From Betaproteobacteria bacterium (GTDB lineage: Bacteria; Pseudomonadota; Gammaproteobacteria; Burkholderiales; SG8-39), in assembly GCA_011391185.1 (NCBI GenBank), contig JAABRB010000265.1, positions 1 through 5,247 on the forward strand: a stretch of DNA of 5,247 bases, in the 5' to 3' direction. Made by a program: the position numbers and the translations under genes. The notes under the pieces are model-generated. The model was given only the letters and a program-made list of their open reading frames with translations, searched no databases and was not told where the DNA came from. Below are positions 1 through 5,247 of this stretch, piece by piece (the first letter of the stretch is position 1; each line of letters opens with the position of its first letter).

Positions 1-1086
1 GAGCTCGCCATCGAGCGCCGCTGGCTCACCGCCGCCTCCATCCTCGACGATTCCCCGCTGCACGTGACGACGCCGGTAGGGCTCTACGTGCCCCAGAACT
101 ACGACCGGGACTTCAAGGGCGCGGTGAGCCTGCGCACGGCACTCGGGTCCTCGCTGAACGTGCCGGCAGTGCGCACGCTGCTGCTCGCGGGCTTCGAGAC
201 CTTTCACGAGCGCTTGCGGGCGCTCGGCTTCGCAAGCCTTACAGAACCCGCCGACTACTACGGCTACTCGCTCGCGCTCGGCGGCGCGGATGTGAGCCTC
301 CTCGAACTGACCAACGCCTATCGGACGCTCGCGAACGGCGGCACATGGTCCGCGGTCCGCGTCGTTCCCGGAAAGGCCGCAGCGGAAGTAGCCCGGCGTG
401 TCATGGACCCCGGCGCGGTCCATATCGTGAGCGACATCCTCGCCGATCCCGCGGCGCGCGCGCTGACCTTCGGATTCGCCAGTCCGCTCGAGACGCGCTA
501 CTGGACGGCAGTGAAGACCGGAACGAGCAAGGACATGCGCGACAACTGGGCGGTCGGCTATTCCGGGCGCTATACGGTCGGAGTCTGGATCGGAAACTTC
601 TCGGGCGGCCCGATGTGGGACGTCTCGGGAATCTCCGGGGCCGCGCCCGTCTGGCACGACGTCATGGCCTTCCTCCACCGCGAGGTCCCGAGCCGGCCTT
701 CCCCACCGCCCGACAGCGTTCGTCGCGAATTCGTGCGCTTCGCGCCGGAGATCGAGCCGACACGCTCCGAGCTCTTTCTTGCGGGAACGGAAGTGGACAC
801 GGTTCGGCGGGTCACGGTCGCCCGCCCGCGCATCGCGTATCCCGGCGACGGCTCGATCCTCGCGCTGGACCCGGACATTCCCGCTGCGAACCAGCGCATC
901 GCATTCGACGCAACGGCGGAACGTGTGGGCCTCACGTGGTCACTCGATGGGAAGCGGCTTGGACCCGCGGATATTCCGCTCCTCTGGGCGCCCTACCCCG
1001 GCCGGCACCGCCTCAGCCTGACGGACTCAGGCGGCCGTGAGATGGATGTCGTGCGATTCGAGGTGCGTGCCGGACGTGGCGGCTGA
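1..1086 (+). CDS. pbpC: Penicillin-binding protein 1C, C-terminal part (partial at left edge)
   Basis: This is the C-terminal 361 residues of a class A penicillin-binding protein of the PBP1C type, which acts in the periplasm on peptidoglycan. The reading frame is open from base 1, so the GTG at 64 is internal and not a start. The visible part begins inside the transpeptidase domain. The SxN motif (Ser-Leu-Asn) is at 151-159 and the KTG motif at 514-522, followed by a Ser, Lys, Asp, Met, Arg, Asp, Asn, Trp context typical of PBP1C. The SxxK serine and the glycosyltransferase domain must lie upstream. Residues about 276-357 of the visible part match the PBP1C C-terminal domain (BiPBP_C), with its DPDIP motif and PGRH near the end. 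E. coli PBP1C is about 770 residues, so roughly half is missing. In many proteobacteria pbpC follows an alpha-2-macroglobulin gene, which cannot be checked here. The downstream neighbour is convergent. Confidence 0.95.
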   Translation, partial: ELAIERRWLTAASILDDSPLHVTTPVGLYVPQNYDRDFKGAVSLRTALGSSLNVPAVRTLLLAGFETFHERLRALGFASLTEPADYYGYSLALGGADVSLLELTNAYRTLANGGTWSAVRVVPGKAAAEVARRVMDPGAVHIVSDILADPAARALTFGFASPLETRYWTAVKTGTSKDMRDNWAVGYSGRYTVGVWIGNFSGGPMWDVSGISGAAPVWHDVMAFLHREVPSRPSPPPDSVRREFVRFAPEIEPTRSELFLAGTEVDTVRRVTVARPRIAYPGDGSILALDPDIPAANQRIAFDATAERVGLTWSLDGKRLGPADIPLLWAPYPGRHRLSLTDSGGREMDVVRFEVRAGRGG

Positions 1087-1220
1087 TCGGCGTGCGCAGC
1101 AGGCGCACCAGACGCGCTGCAAACGTCGCCTGCAGCACCTCTGATTGCAGGGCAGCGGCCATGCCCGTCCGGCGCCCGAGGTCGCGCCGGATTGACTCAC
1201 CCTGCGATCAGGGGGCTCGA
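1087..1220. other. Convergent intergenic gap with two short GC hairpins, no clear terminator
   Basis: This 134-bp gap lies between the stops of pbpC (+) and the Nudix gene (-). Two perfect inverted repeats are visible. GTGCGC (1092-1097) pairs with GCGCAC (1103-1108) across a 5-base loop, six bases after the pbpC stop. CCCTG (1200-1204) pairs with CAGGG (1209-1213) across 4 bases, just past the Nudix stop. Neither is followed by a T-run on the relevant strand, so neither is a classic intrinsic terminator. They could protect mRNA 3' ends, or be chance in GC-rich DNA. No convincing gene was seen here. Confidence 0.35.
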
Positions 1221-1658
1221 TTATCTCGACGCATCGTTCGTGATATGCGAGCACACCCACCGGAAAATGGGGAGCAGCCGCGGCGGCAATAGCCGTTGCG
1301 CCTCGCCGATATCGACCCAGCGATATTCATGATGCTCGGCCCTGCCGAGTTCGAGGTTGACCGGGAGCGTCAGCTCATTGGCATCGGTCTCGGCAAGGTA
1401 GTAACGCGCGATCTTGTTGCGCGCATAAGGCTCGGTCTCGCGGAAGTCCTCGCCCCAGCGGAACACGAGATCCTCGATTCCGGTTTCTTCGCGCGTCTCC
1501 CGCACCGCGGCCGCGAACGGCGCTTCGCCGGGCTCGATCAGTCCTTTCGGGAAATCCCAGTTGCGATAGGCGCGCAGGATGAGAAACCGCCAGCCCGGCG
1601 CCGCGCGGCGCACCACGACAACGCCCGCCGAACGCTCGTCCGGGCCGGTCCTGCGCAT
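1221..1658 (-). CDS. Nudix hydrolase, diadenosine tetraphosphate (Ap4A) hydrolase-like
   Basis: A 145-residue single-domain Nudix hydrolase, expected to be a cytoplasmic, divalent-metal-dependent enzyme that cleaves a nucleoside diphosphate linked to another group. The Nudix box GX5EX7REUXEEXGU is complete at residues 39-61, with the catalytic REtrEE core and a Thr where a hydrophobic residue is usual. Before the box, an N-terminal SAG strand and the stretch Arg-Ala-Tyr-Arg-Asn-Trp-Asp-Phe-Pro-Lys-Gly resemble asymmetric Ap4A hydrolases (NUDT2-like and bacterial MutT/Ap4A groups). The substrate remains an inference, because Nudix specificity is hard to read from sequence. I chose the ATG at 1656-1658, four bases after the stop of the upstream transporter gene. 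A TTG at 1692-1694 would add 12 residues and overlap the transporter. Neither start has a good Shine-Dalgarno, so translational coupling is likely. It is the last gene of the apparent nudL operon. Confidence 0.88.
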   Translation of the reverse strand: MRRTGPDERSAGVVVVRRAAPGWRFLILRAYRNWDFPKGLIEPGEAPFAAAVRETREETGIEDLVFRWGEDFRETEPYARNKIARYYLAETDANELTLPVNLELGRAEHHEYRWVDIGEAQRLLPPRLLPIFRWVCSHITNDASR

Positions 1659-1662
1659 CAGG

Positions 1663-3288
1663 TCACGCGCTGCCGAGGCGCGCGCGCCTGACAATGAGAA
1701 TCGCGGCGATGGGCACGCAGAGTCCGATGACAGTCGCCGCGATGAACAGCCAGCCGAGATCGCCGTAGTCCTGCGGCATCTTCACGACGCCGCTCGCGCG
1801 GTCCTTCACCTCCCGCGTCACCGAAAAGACCTGGTTCAGATACTTGGTCCCGAGCTGCGACAGCGAGAGCGCGAGGTTCGTGAACGATGCCATGACGGCG
1901 AAGAACGTCGCCTTGAGATTGGCAGGGGCAGAGTTCGCGATCCAGGCCAGCATCGGAATCATTGCAATCTGGCCGAGCGGGGACTCGAGCGCCGTGTCGA
2001 TCACCGCAATGAATCGGGCGTCCACCATGCCTCCCGTAAGCGCCGCCGTCCACTCGTGCAGACCGTAGAACATGCCGAGGATCGGCAGGCCGAGCGCGGT
2101 GCTCACCACGGTCAGGAAGACCACGATATAGGCGATCGAGTGATCGGCCATGAAGCGCCGGAAGATGAACATGCCGAAGAGCGTGAGGGTGCTGGCGATC
2201 AGGGAAAGCTTGGCGAGAAATTGCTGGTCGAAACCGAGCACGTCGATCATCCACCAGGTGGCGCCAGGTCCCGGTCCCGGCATTGCCCGATAGACGAAGA
2301 TGATGATGGCGGTGCCGAGCAGCAGCTGGCGCGCGTCCGCCTCCAGCTCGCGCATGAGCTTCACCATGAGGAAGGCGATGATTCCGAACGAGCCGGCGAA
2401 GATGATCTCCTGGTTGTAGGGCACGTCCGAGAGCCCCATCGTCAGCGTGAAGACGACGAATACCAGGCTGCCGCCAAGGATCCACCAGTTCGGGTGGGGC
2501 CGCTCGGTCCGGCCGCTCACCAGTTCGAGCGCCTGCCGCCATCCGATCCCCTGCGCGCGCAGCGACCGCATGTGACGCATCTTCAGCCAGCCGCCGAGCG
2601 CTACGCCCAGCACCGAGATGACGGGAATCGCGAGCGCGTACTGGTAGATCCGGACGTAGATGGCGACCTTGTCGGCTTCCGACATCTGCTCTACCCCGCT
2701 GAACATCGTGACGTTGGCCAGGGCGACGGCGACCGAGCCGCCGATAATCGCGACCCGCCCGAGCGTCTGCATCGTGGTATGCATGAGCTTGAGCGAGGCG
2801 GCGTCGACGGGCCGCCCCTCCGCGTCGACGCGCGGAACGGCCTCGACGGTCATTGCGTCCGCGACCACGTCCTGGACGACGTAGCCCACGGGTGCGAGGA
2901 GCGCGCTCAACACGAACCAGGCCTCGGCGGACATGAGTTCGCGCATCGCGTCCGGGGACCCGAGCAACCCGATCATGATTGCGAGGCTCGCGGCAATCAG
3001 ACCTGCGCCCAGGAACACCAGGCCGGATTTCCACCGCCAGATGAGATCCACGAGATGCCCGAGCGGCATCTTGAGCGCCCAGGGAATTCCGGCCCAGAAT
3101 CCGAGCGCAGCGAGGAAGGCTGCCGAAAGGCCGAGGTAGTCCTTGACGAAAAAGGTCCCGACAATTCCCGTCAGACCGGAGATGCCCGCGGCCACGTAGA
3201 CCATCAGCGGCGGCAGGTACGAGAGGCGCATCTCGCGCCCGAGCTCGAGGATGTTGCGGTCGATCCAGCGGTAAGTCGTGGTGATCAT
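1663..3288 (-). CDS. BT1/folate-biopterin transporter family membrane protein (MFS)
   Basis: A 541-residue polytopic inner-membrane protein with about 12-14 hydrophobic segments; clear ones are near residues 27-48, 88-110, 124-144, 176-196, 217-236, 268-287, 361-377, 385-408 and 512-533. Several blocks resemble the BT1/FBT family: Ile-Pro-Trp-Ala-Leu-Lys near 68-73 followed by a Gly and Asp loop, an Asp-Val-Val-Ala-Asp-Ala-Met-Thr-Val-Glu block at 140-149, a Met-Pro-Gly-Pro-Gly segment leading to Leu-Gly-Phe at 336-353, and an Ala-Thr-Phe-Phe-Ala-Val-Met-Ala-Ser block near 460-468. Characterised relatives carry folates or pterins (Leishmania BT1/FT1, a cyanobacterial and plant plastid folate transporter), but many bacterial members have no known substrate. 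A generic MFS transporter is the fallback call. The ATG at 3286-3288 lies 13 bp after the nudL stop, without a strong Shine-Dalgarno, and the stop is 4 bp before the downstream Nudix ATG. Both gaps suggest one transcript. Confidence 0.85.
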   Translation of the reverse strand: MITTTYRWIDRNILELGREMRLSYLPPLMVYVAAGISGLTGIVGTFFVKDYLGLSAAFLAALGFWAGIPWALKMPLGHLVDLIWRWKSGLVFLGAGLIAASLAIMIGLLGSPDAMRELMSAEAWFVLSALLAPVGYVVQDVVADAMTVEAVPRVDAEGRPVDAASLKLMHTTMQTLGRVAIIGGSVAVALANVTMFSGVEQMSEADKVAIYVRIYQYALAIPVISVLGVALGGWLKMRHMRSLRAQGIGWRQALELVSGRTERPHPNWWILGGSLVFVVFTLTMGLSDVPYNQEIIFAGSFGIIAFLMVKLMRELEADARQLLLGTAIIIFVYRAMPGPGPGATWWMIDVLGFDQQFLAKLSLIASTLTLFGMFIFRRFMADHSIAYIVVFLTVVSTALGLPILGMFYGLHEWTAALTGGMVDARFIAVIDTALESPLGQIAMIPMLAWIANSAPANLKATFFAVMASFTNLALSLSQLGTKYLNQVFSVTREVKDRASGVVKMPQDYGDLGWLFIAATVIGLCVPIAAILIVRRARLGSA

Positions 3289-3301
3289 CGTCCGGCGCGG
3301 G

Positions 3302-3913
3302 CTATCGAGTCAGGAAACGATAAAGGTTCATCAGCATGCCCGCCGTCGCCCCCCAGATGTAATACGGACCGTAGGGCATGGCGTAATACTGGCGCTCAAT
3401 GCCCTGGACGACGACCCGATTGCGTTGATGATTCACCGGGTCGATGAAGACCGTCAGCGGCACTTCGAAGATTTCCGCAACCTCGAACGTATCCGGCTGG
3501 AGCTCGAAGGGCGGCGAGACGAGTCCGACTACGGGCGTGACACGATACCCGGTGACAGTCACGTAGTCGGTCAGCGATCCGAGAATCTCGACATGTCGCG
3601 GATGAAGCCCGATTTCTTCCGCGGTCTCGCGCAGCGCGGTCTCCGGCGGCGATTCATTGCCTTCCGCGCGCCCGCCCGGGAGACTGATCTGCCCCGCATG
3701 ATCGTATAAGTGTGCCGTGCGGCGCGTGAGCAGCACGGTCAGCCCGGGTTCGCGCACGACCAGCGGCACGAGCACCGATGCGGGGCGAATCACGCCATCC
3801 TTGCGGAACAGATGGCCATCGCCGGTCGTGACGGGTTCGTGCGGCCGCTGCGCTGAAAAGCGTTCGCGCAACCAGTCCGAGTCGAGTTTGGCCGGGTGCC
3901 CGCGCACACTCAT
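3302..3913 (-). CDS. nudL: Nudix hydrolase, coenzyme A pyrophosphatase (NudL family)
   Basis: A 203-residue cytoplasmic Nudix hydrolase close in length to E. coli NudL (about 190). The family hydrolyses CoA, acyl-CoA or oxidised CoA to phosphopantetheine (or its acyl form) and 3',5'-ADP. The evidence is a NuCoA-type signature at residues 61-81 (Leu-Leu-Thr-x-Arg through His-Ala-Gly to Pro-Gly-Gly) running directly into a complete Nudix box at 81-103 with the REtaEE core. The C-terminal Tyr-Ile-Trp-Gly-Ala-Thr-Ala-Gly-Met-Leu at 185-194 is also typical. Three signature positions differ from the published consensus: Thr66 for Ser/Ala, Tyr70 for Arg and Leu78 for Phe. The start is the ATG at 3911-3913, which gives the expected N-terminus, although no good Shine-Dalgarno precedes it. 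It is the first gene of the minus-strand trio and diverges from the small secreted gene. Confidence 0.92.
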   Translation of the reverse strand: MSVRGHPAKLDSDWLRERFSAQRPHEPVTTGDGHLFRKDGVIRPASVLVPLVVREPGLTVLLTRRTAHLYDHAGQISLPGGRAEGNESPPETALRETAEEIGLHPRHVEILGSLTDYVTVTGYRVTPVVGLVSPPFELQPDTFEVAEIFEVPLTVFIDPVNHQRNRVVVQGIERQYYAMPYGPYYIWGATAGMLMNLYRFLTR

Positions 3914-3945
3914 GAAGACGAAATCGGGTCGAAATCAAACACTTT

Positions 3946-3959
3946 GGGGATTCTACCCC
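3946..3959 (-). promoter_or_regulatory. Candidate -10 element for nudL inside a small palindrome
   Basis: Read on the minus strand, GGGGTAGAATCCCC lies 33 bases before the nudL ATG. TAGAAT (3950-3955) matches five of six positions of the sigma70 -10 consensus and is flanked by complementary G4 and C4 runs. No recognisable -35 sits about 17 bp upstream. It is the best promoter candidate for the nudL operon, and the flanking palindrome could be an operator or chance. Confidence 0.4.
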
Positions 3960-3966
3960 GCGGGTC

Positions 3967-4034
3967 ACCGTGCGGCGCTCGTTCCCGCCGGGCACCCGGG
4001 ATGACCGTGCGGGAATGCGCGCCGCACCATGCGG
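3967..4034 (+). repeat. Three short direct repeats of ACCGTGCGG type
   Basis: ACCGTGCGG occurs at 3967-3975 and again at 4004-4012, and the variant ACCATGCGG at 4026-4034. All are in the same orientation between two divergent genes. The third copy lies where a -35 region would fall for the rightward promoter. Such an arrangement could serve a regulator binding repeated sites. The copies are short, unevenly spaced (37 and 22 bp) and in GC-rich DNA, so chance remains possible. Confidence 0.3.
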
Positions 4035-4039
4035 CACCC

Positions 4040-4053
4040 CCACGTGGAATAAT
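4040..4053 (+). promoter_or_regulatory. Candidate extended -10 promoter for the small secreted protein, with adjoining palindrome
   Basis: AATAAT at 4048-4053 matches five of six positions of the -10 consensus and is preceded by TGG, which gives the TGn of an extended -10. That would explain the lack of a visible -35 element. The 8-bp palindrome CCACGTGG (4040-4047) abuts the hexamer and includes the TG, so a protein bound there could block polymerase. Transcription would start near 4060, giving a leader of about 70 bases. Confidence 0.5.
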
Positions 4054-4060
4054 CTAGACC

Positions 4061-4078
4061 CTGCGTCTGTTGACGCAG
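4061..4078 (+). other. Perfect 7-bp hairpin near the predicted mRNA start
   Basis: CTGCGTC (4061-4067) and GACGCAG (4072-4078) form a perfect stem with the four-base loop TGTT. If transcription starts near 4060, this hairpin is at the very 5' end of the mRNA. Such hairpins can slow 5'-end-dependent decay in bacteria. It lies too far from the Shine-Dalgarno (42 bases) to mask it. As DNA it could instead be an operator. Confidence 0.45.
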
Positions 4079-4119
4079 CAGGCGCCGGCCCACCCCGGGA
4101 TCCGGCGCGCGTCGAAGTC

Positions 4120-4127
4120 AAGGAGGA
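4120..4127 (+). promoter_or_regulatory. Strong Shine-Dalgarno for the small secreted protein
   Basis: AAGGAGGA lies three bases before the ATG at 4131, nearly complementary to the 16S rRNA tail. It is far stronger than anything before the three minus-strand genes, and it fixes the start of this short gene. It implies that the small protein is translated at a high rate. Confidence 0.9.
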
Positions 4128-4130
4128 AAT

Positions 4131-4373
4131 ATGAAGCTTCGAATCGTACTGGGCGTTGCCCTGCTGGCGTTCTCGGCCGGCGCGTTAGCCTTCCACTGCC
4201 CCGCGGACATGAAGAAGATCGACGCGGCACTGGCCACGAAACCCCAGCTCAGCCAGGCCCAGATGGACGAGGTCAAGAAGCTGCGCGCGACCGGCGAAAC
4301 ACTGCACAAGGCCGGCAAGCATCAGGAGTCGGTCGACACGCTCGCGAAGGCGATGAAGATCCTGAAGATCTGA
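4131..4373 (+). CDS. Small exported protein of unknown function (80 residues)
   Basis: I do not recognise a named family. The 80-residue product starts with a clear Sec signal peptide: Met-Lys-Leu-Arg, a hydrophobic core at about 5-17, then Ala-Leu-Ala with cleavage expected after residue 20. The mature form would be about 60 residues and periplasmic or secreted. No lipobox is present, because the residues before Cys23 are Ala-Phe-His. The mature part opens with Phe-His-Cys-Pro-Ala-Asp-Met and has a single Cys. The rest is Lys-rich and predicted helical, and residues about 44-78 look like a helix pair reminiscent of one tetratricopeptide-like unit. The gene is monocistronic, with its own extended -10 promoter, strong Shine-Dalgarno and intrinsic terminator. 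That, together with the signal peptide, argues strongly that it is real and well expressed. A role in binding a metal or ligand through His22/Cys23 is speculation only. Confidence 0.88.
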   Translation: MKLRIVLGVALLAFSAGALAFHCPADMKKIDAALATKPQLSQAQMDEVKKLRATGETLHKAGKHQESVDTLAKAMKILKI

Positions 4374-4390
4374 AACGCCACGTTCCAGAT

Positions 4391-4424
4391 GAAAAACGCC
4401 CCGGGATCCGCGGCGTTTTTCTTT
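4391..4424. terminator. Bidirectional intrinsic terminator
   Basis: AAAAACGCC (4392-4400) and GGCGTTTTT (4412-4420) form a perfect 9-bp inverted repeat around an 11-base centre containing CGG/CCG that can extend the stem. On the plus strand it is followed by more T-rich sequence and lies 18 bp after the stop at 4373. On the minus strand the A-run becomes a T-run, so it can also end the convergent qorA transcript, whose stop is at 4437. Confidence 0.93.
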
Positions 4425-4436
4425 CCGCGTCGATGG

Positions 4437-5247
4437 CTACGGAACGAGGATGGTCGATCCCGTGGTCTTCCGCGCTTCGAGATCACGATGCGCCTGCGCG
4501 GCGTCTTTCAGCGGATAGCGCTGGTTGACCTCGATCTTGACCTTGCCCGACGTGACGACGTCGAACAGTGCCTTGGCGCTTTCTGCGAGGGCCTCGGCCT
4601 TGGCGTTATAGGTCACCAGCGTCGGTCGCGTGAGGAAGAGCGATCCCTTCTGCTGCAGCAGGTTGATGTCGAACGGCGGGACCGGACCGGACGAGGCACC
4701 GAACACCGCCAGCAGACCGAACGGCTGCAGGCAGTCGAGCGAGCCCAAGTAGGTGTCCTTGGCGACCGAGTCGTAGACGACCGGAACGCCCTTGCCGCCG
4801 GTGATCTCCTTGACGCGCGCGGTGAAGTTCTCGCTCGTATACACGATCGGATGATCGCAGCCGTGCGCCTTCGCAAGCGCGGCCTTCTCGTCCGAGCCGA
4901 CCGTGCCGATCACCGTCGCGCCGAGGGCCTTGGCCCACTGGCACGCGATCAGCCCGACGCCACCCGCCGCGGCATGGAAAACGATGGTGTCGCCCGACTT
5001 CACCTTGTAGACCCGGCGCAGCAGGTACTCGGCAGTCATCCCCTTGAGCATCATCGCCGCGCCCTGGTCGAAGGTGATCGCATCGGGCAGCTTGACCAGT
5101 CGCTCCGCCGGCATCAGCCGCACCTCGGAGTAGGCACCCACCGGCGGCGTCGCATACGCGACGCGATCGCCCGCCTTGACATTCGACACACCGGACCCCA
5201 CCGCTTCGACGACGCCGGCCCCTTCCTGTCCCAGGCCGCTCGGCAGC
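4437..5247 (-). CDS. qorA: NADPH:quinone oxidoreductase, zeta-crystallin type (partial at right edge)
   Basis: This is the C-terminal 269 residues of a zinc-free medium-chain dehydrogenase/reductase that uses NADPH to reduce quinones in the cytoplasm. The frame is open to the right edge (first full codon 5246-5244). About 57 N-terminal residues are missing compared with the 327-residue E. coli QorA, and the GTG near 5201 is internal. The visible part opens with Leu-Pro-Ser-Gly-Leu-Gly-Gln-Glu-Gly-Ala-Gly and reaches the Rossmann nucleotide-binding motif Ala-Ala-Gly-Gly-Val-Gly at about residues 93-98, in a His-Ala-Ala-Ala context as in E. coli. The Tyr-Asp-Ser-Val, Ser-Leu-Asp-Cys-Leu and Lys-Gly-Ser-Leu blocks and the C-terminal Tyr-Pro-Leu-Lys-Asp-Ala are also conserved. 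No zinc-ligand pattern is visible. A related MDR enoyl or alkenal reductase is the main alternative. It converges with the small secreted gene and shares its terminator. Confidence 0.92.
   Translation of the reverse strand, partial: LPSGLGQEGAGVVEAVGSGVSNVKAGDRVAYATPPVGAYSEVRLMPAERLVKLPDAITFDQGAAMMLKGMTAEYLLRRVYKVKSGDTIVFHAAAGGVGLIACQWAKALGATVIGTVGSDEKAALAKAHGCDHPIVYTSENFTARVKEITGGKGVPVVYDSVAKDTYLGSLDCLQPFGLLAVFGASSGPVPPFDINLLQQKGSLFLTRPTLVTYNAKAEALAESAKALFDVVTSGKVKIEVNQRYPLKDAAQAHRDLEARKTTGSTILVP

Noticed and set aside
1200..1213. Intrinsic terminator for the Nudix gene
   Set aside because: CCCTG/CAGGG is a short stem and is not followed by a T-run on the minus strand.
1221..1658. Dihydroneopterin triphosphate pyrophosphatase (NudB) or RppH identity for the second Nudix
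   Set aside because: The Trp-Asp-Phe-Pro-Lys-Gly lead-in and the rest of the protein resemble Ap4A-type hydrolases. The residues I associate with NudB or RppH are not evident, so the neighbourhood alone is not enough.
1658..3034. Minus-strand open frame of 458 codons in another frame of the transporter
   Set aside because: It is Arg/Ala/Gly-rich low-complexity translation overlapping the BT1-like gene, which has coherent membrane segments and family motifs. It is a shadow frame.
1579..3447. Plus-strand open frame of 622 codons antisense to the Nudix and transporter genes
   Set aside because: It is very rich in Arg, His, Glu, Asp and Gly with no recognisable domain, and it runs across three well-supported genes on the other strand. 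This is the usual antisense shadow of GC-rich codons.
4070..4075. TTGACG as a -35 element
   Set aside because: It matches the consensus in five of six positions, but no -10-like hexamer lies 16-18 bp downstream in the GC-rich stretch. The bases are better explained as part of the hairpin at 4061-4078.
4194..4202. Lipoprotein signal at Cys23 of the small exported protein
   Set aside because: The residues before the Cys are Ala-Phe-His rather than the Leu-Ala/Ser-Gly/Ala lipobox, and Ala-Leu-Ala at 18-20 is a good ordinary signal peptidase site.

Overview
The window is GC-rich, densely coding bacterial chromosome, most likely from a betaproteobacterium or a related gammaproteobacterium. That placement rests on three things: PBP1C and QorA sequences that follow the Escherichia coli proteins closely, the proteobacterial form of the CoA pyrophosphatase signature, and overall base composition. 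No phage, transposon, CRISPR or RNA gene signal was seen. The content is mainly housekeeping: cell wall, nucleotide and cofactor sanitation, transport and redox.

Layout. Bases 1-1086 (+) hold the C-terminal half of penicillin-binding protein 1C (pbpC), cut by the left edge. It converges across a 134-bp gap on a three-gene minus-strand cluster that reads from right to left: a CoA pyrophosphatase of the NudL family (3302-3913), a 541-residue membrane protein of the BT1/folate-biopterin transporter branch of the major facilitator superfamily (1663-3288), and a second Nudix hydrolase resembling diadenosine tetraphosphate hydrolases (1221-1658). The gaps are 13 and 4 bp, so the three genes look like one operon.

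A 217-bp gap (3914-4130) separates nudL from a divergent 80-residue secreted protein of unknown function (4131-4373, +). The gap holds a likely extended -10 promoter, a perfect hairpin near the predicted mRNA start and a near-perfect Shine-Dalgarno. The small gene ends at a strong intrinsic terminator (4391-4424). That terminator also suits the convergent qorA-type quinone oxidoreductase (4437-5247, -), whose N-terminus lies beyond the right edge.

How the genes fit together. The only group with a plausible shared job is the Nudix-transporter-Nudix operon, which pairs two enzymes that hydrolyse nucleotide or cofactor diphosphate linkages with a transporter family known to carry folates and pterins. 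This is a hypothesis from gene order, not a demonstrated pathway. The most poorly characterised item is the small exported protein with its own well-formed expression unit. I did not find clear evidence of an undescribed multi-gene system.
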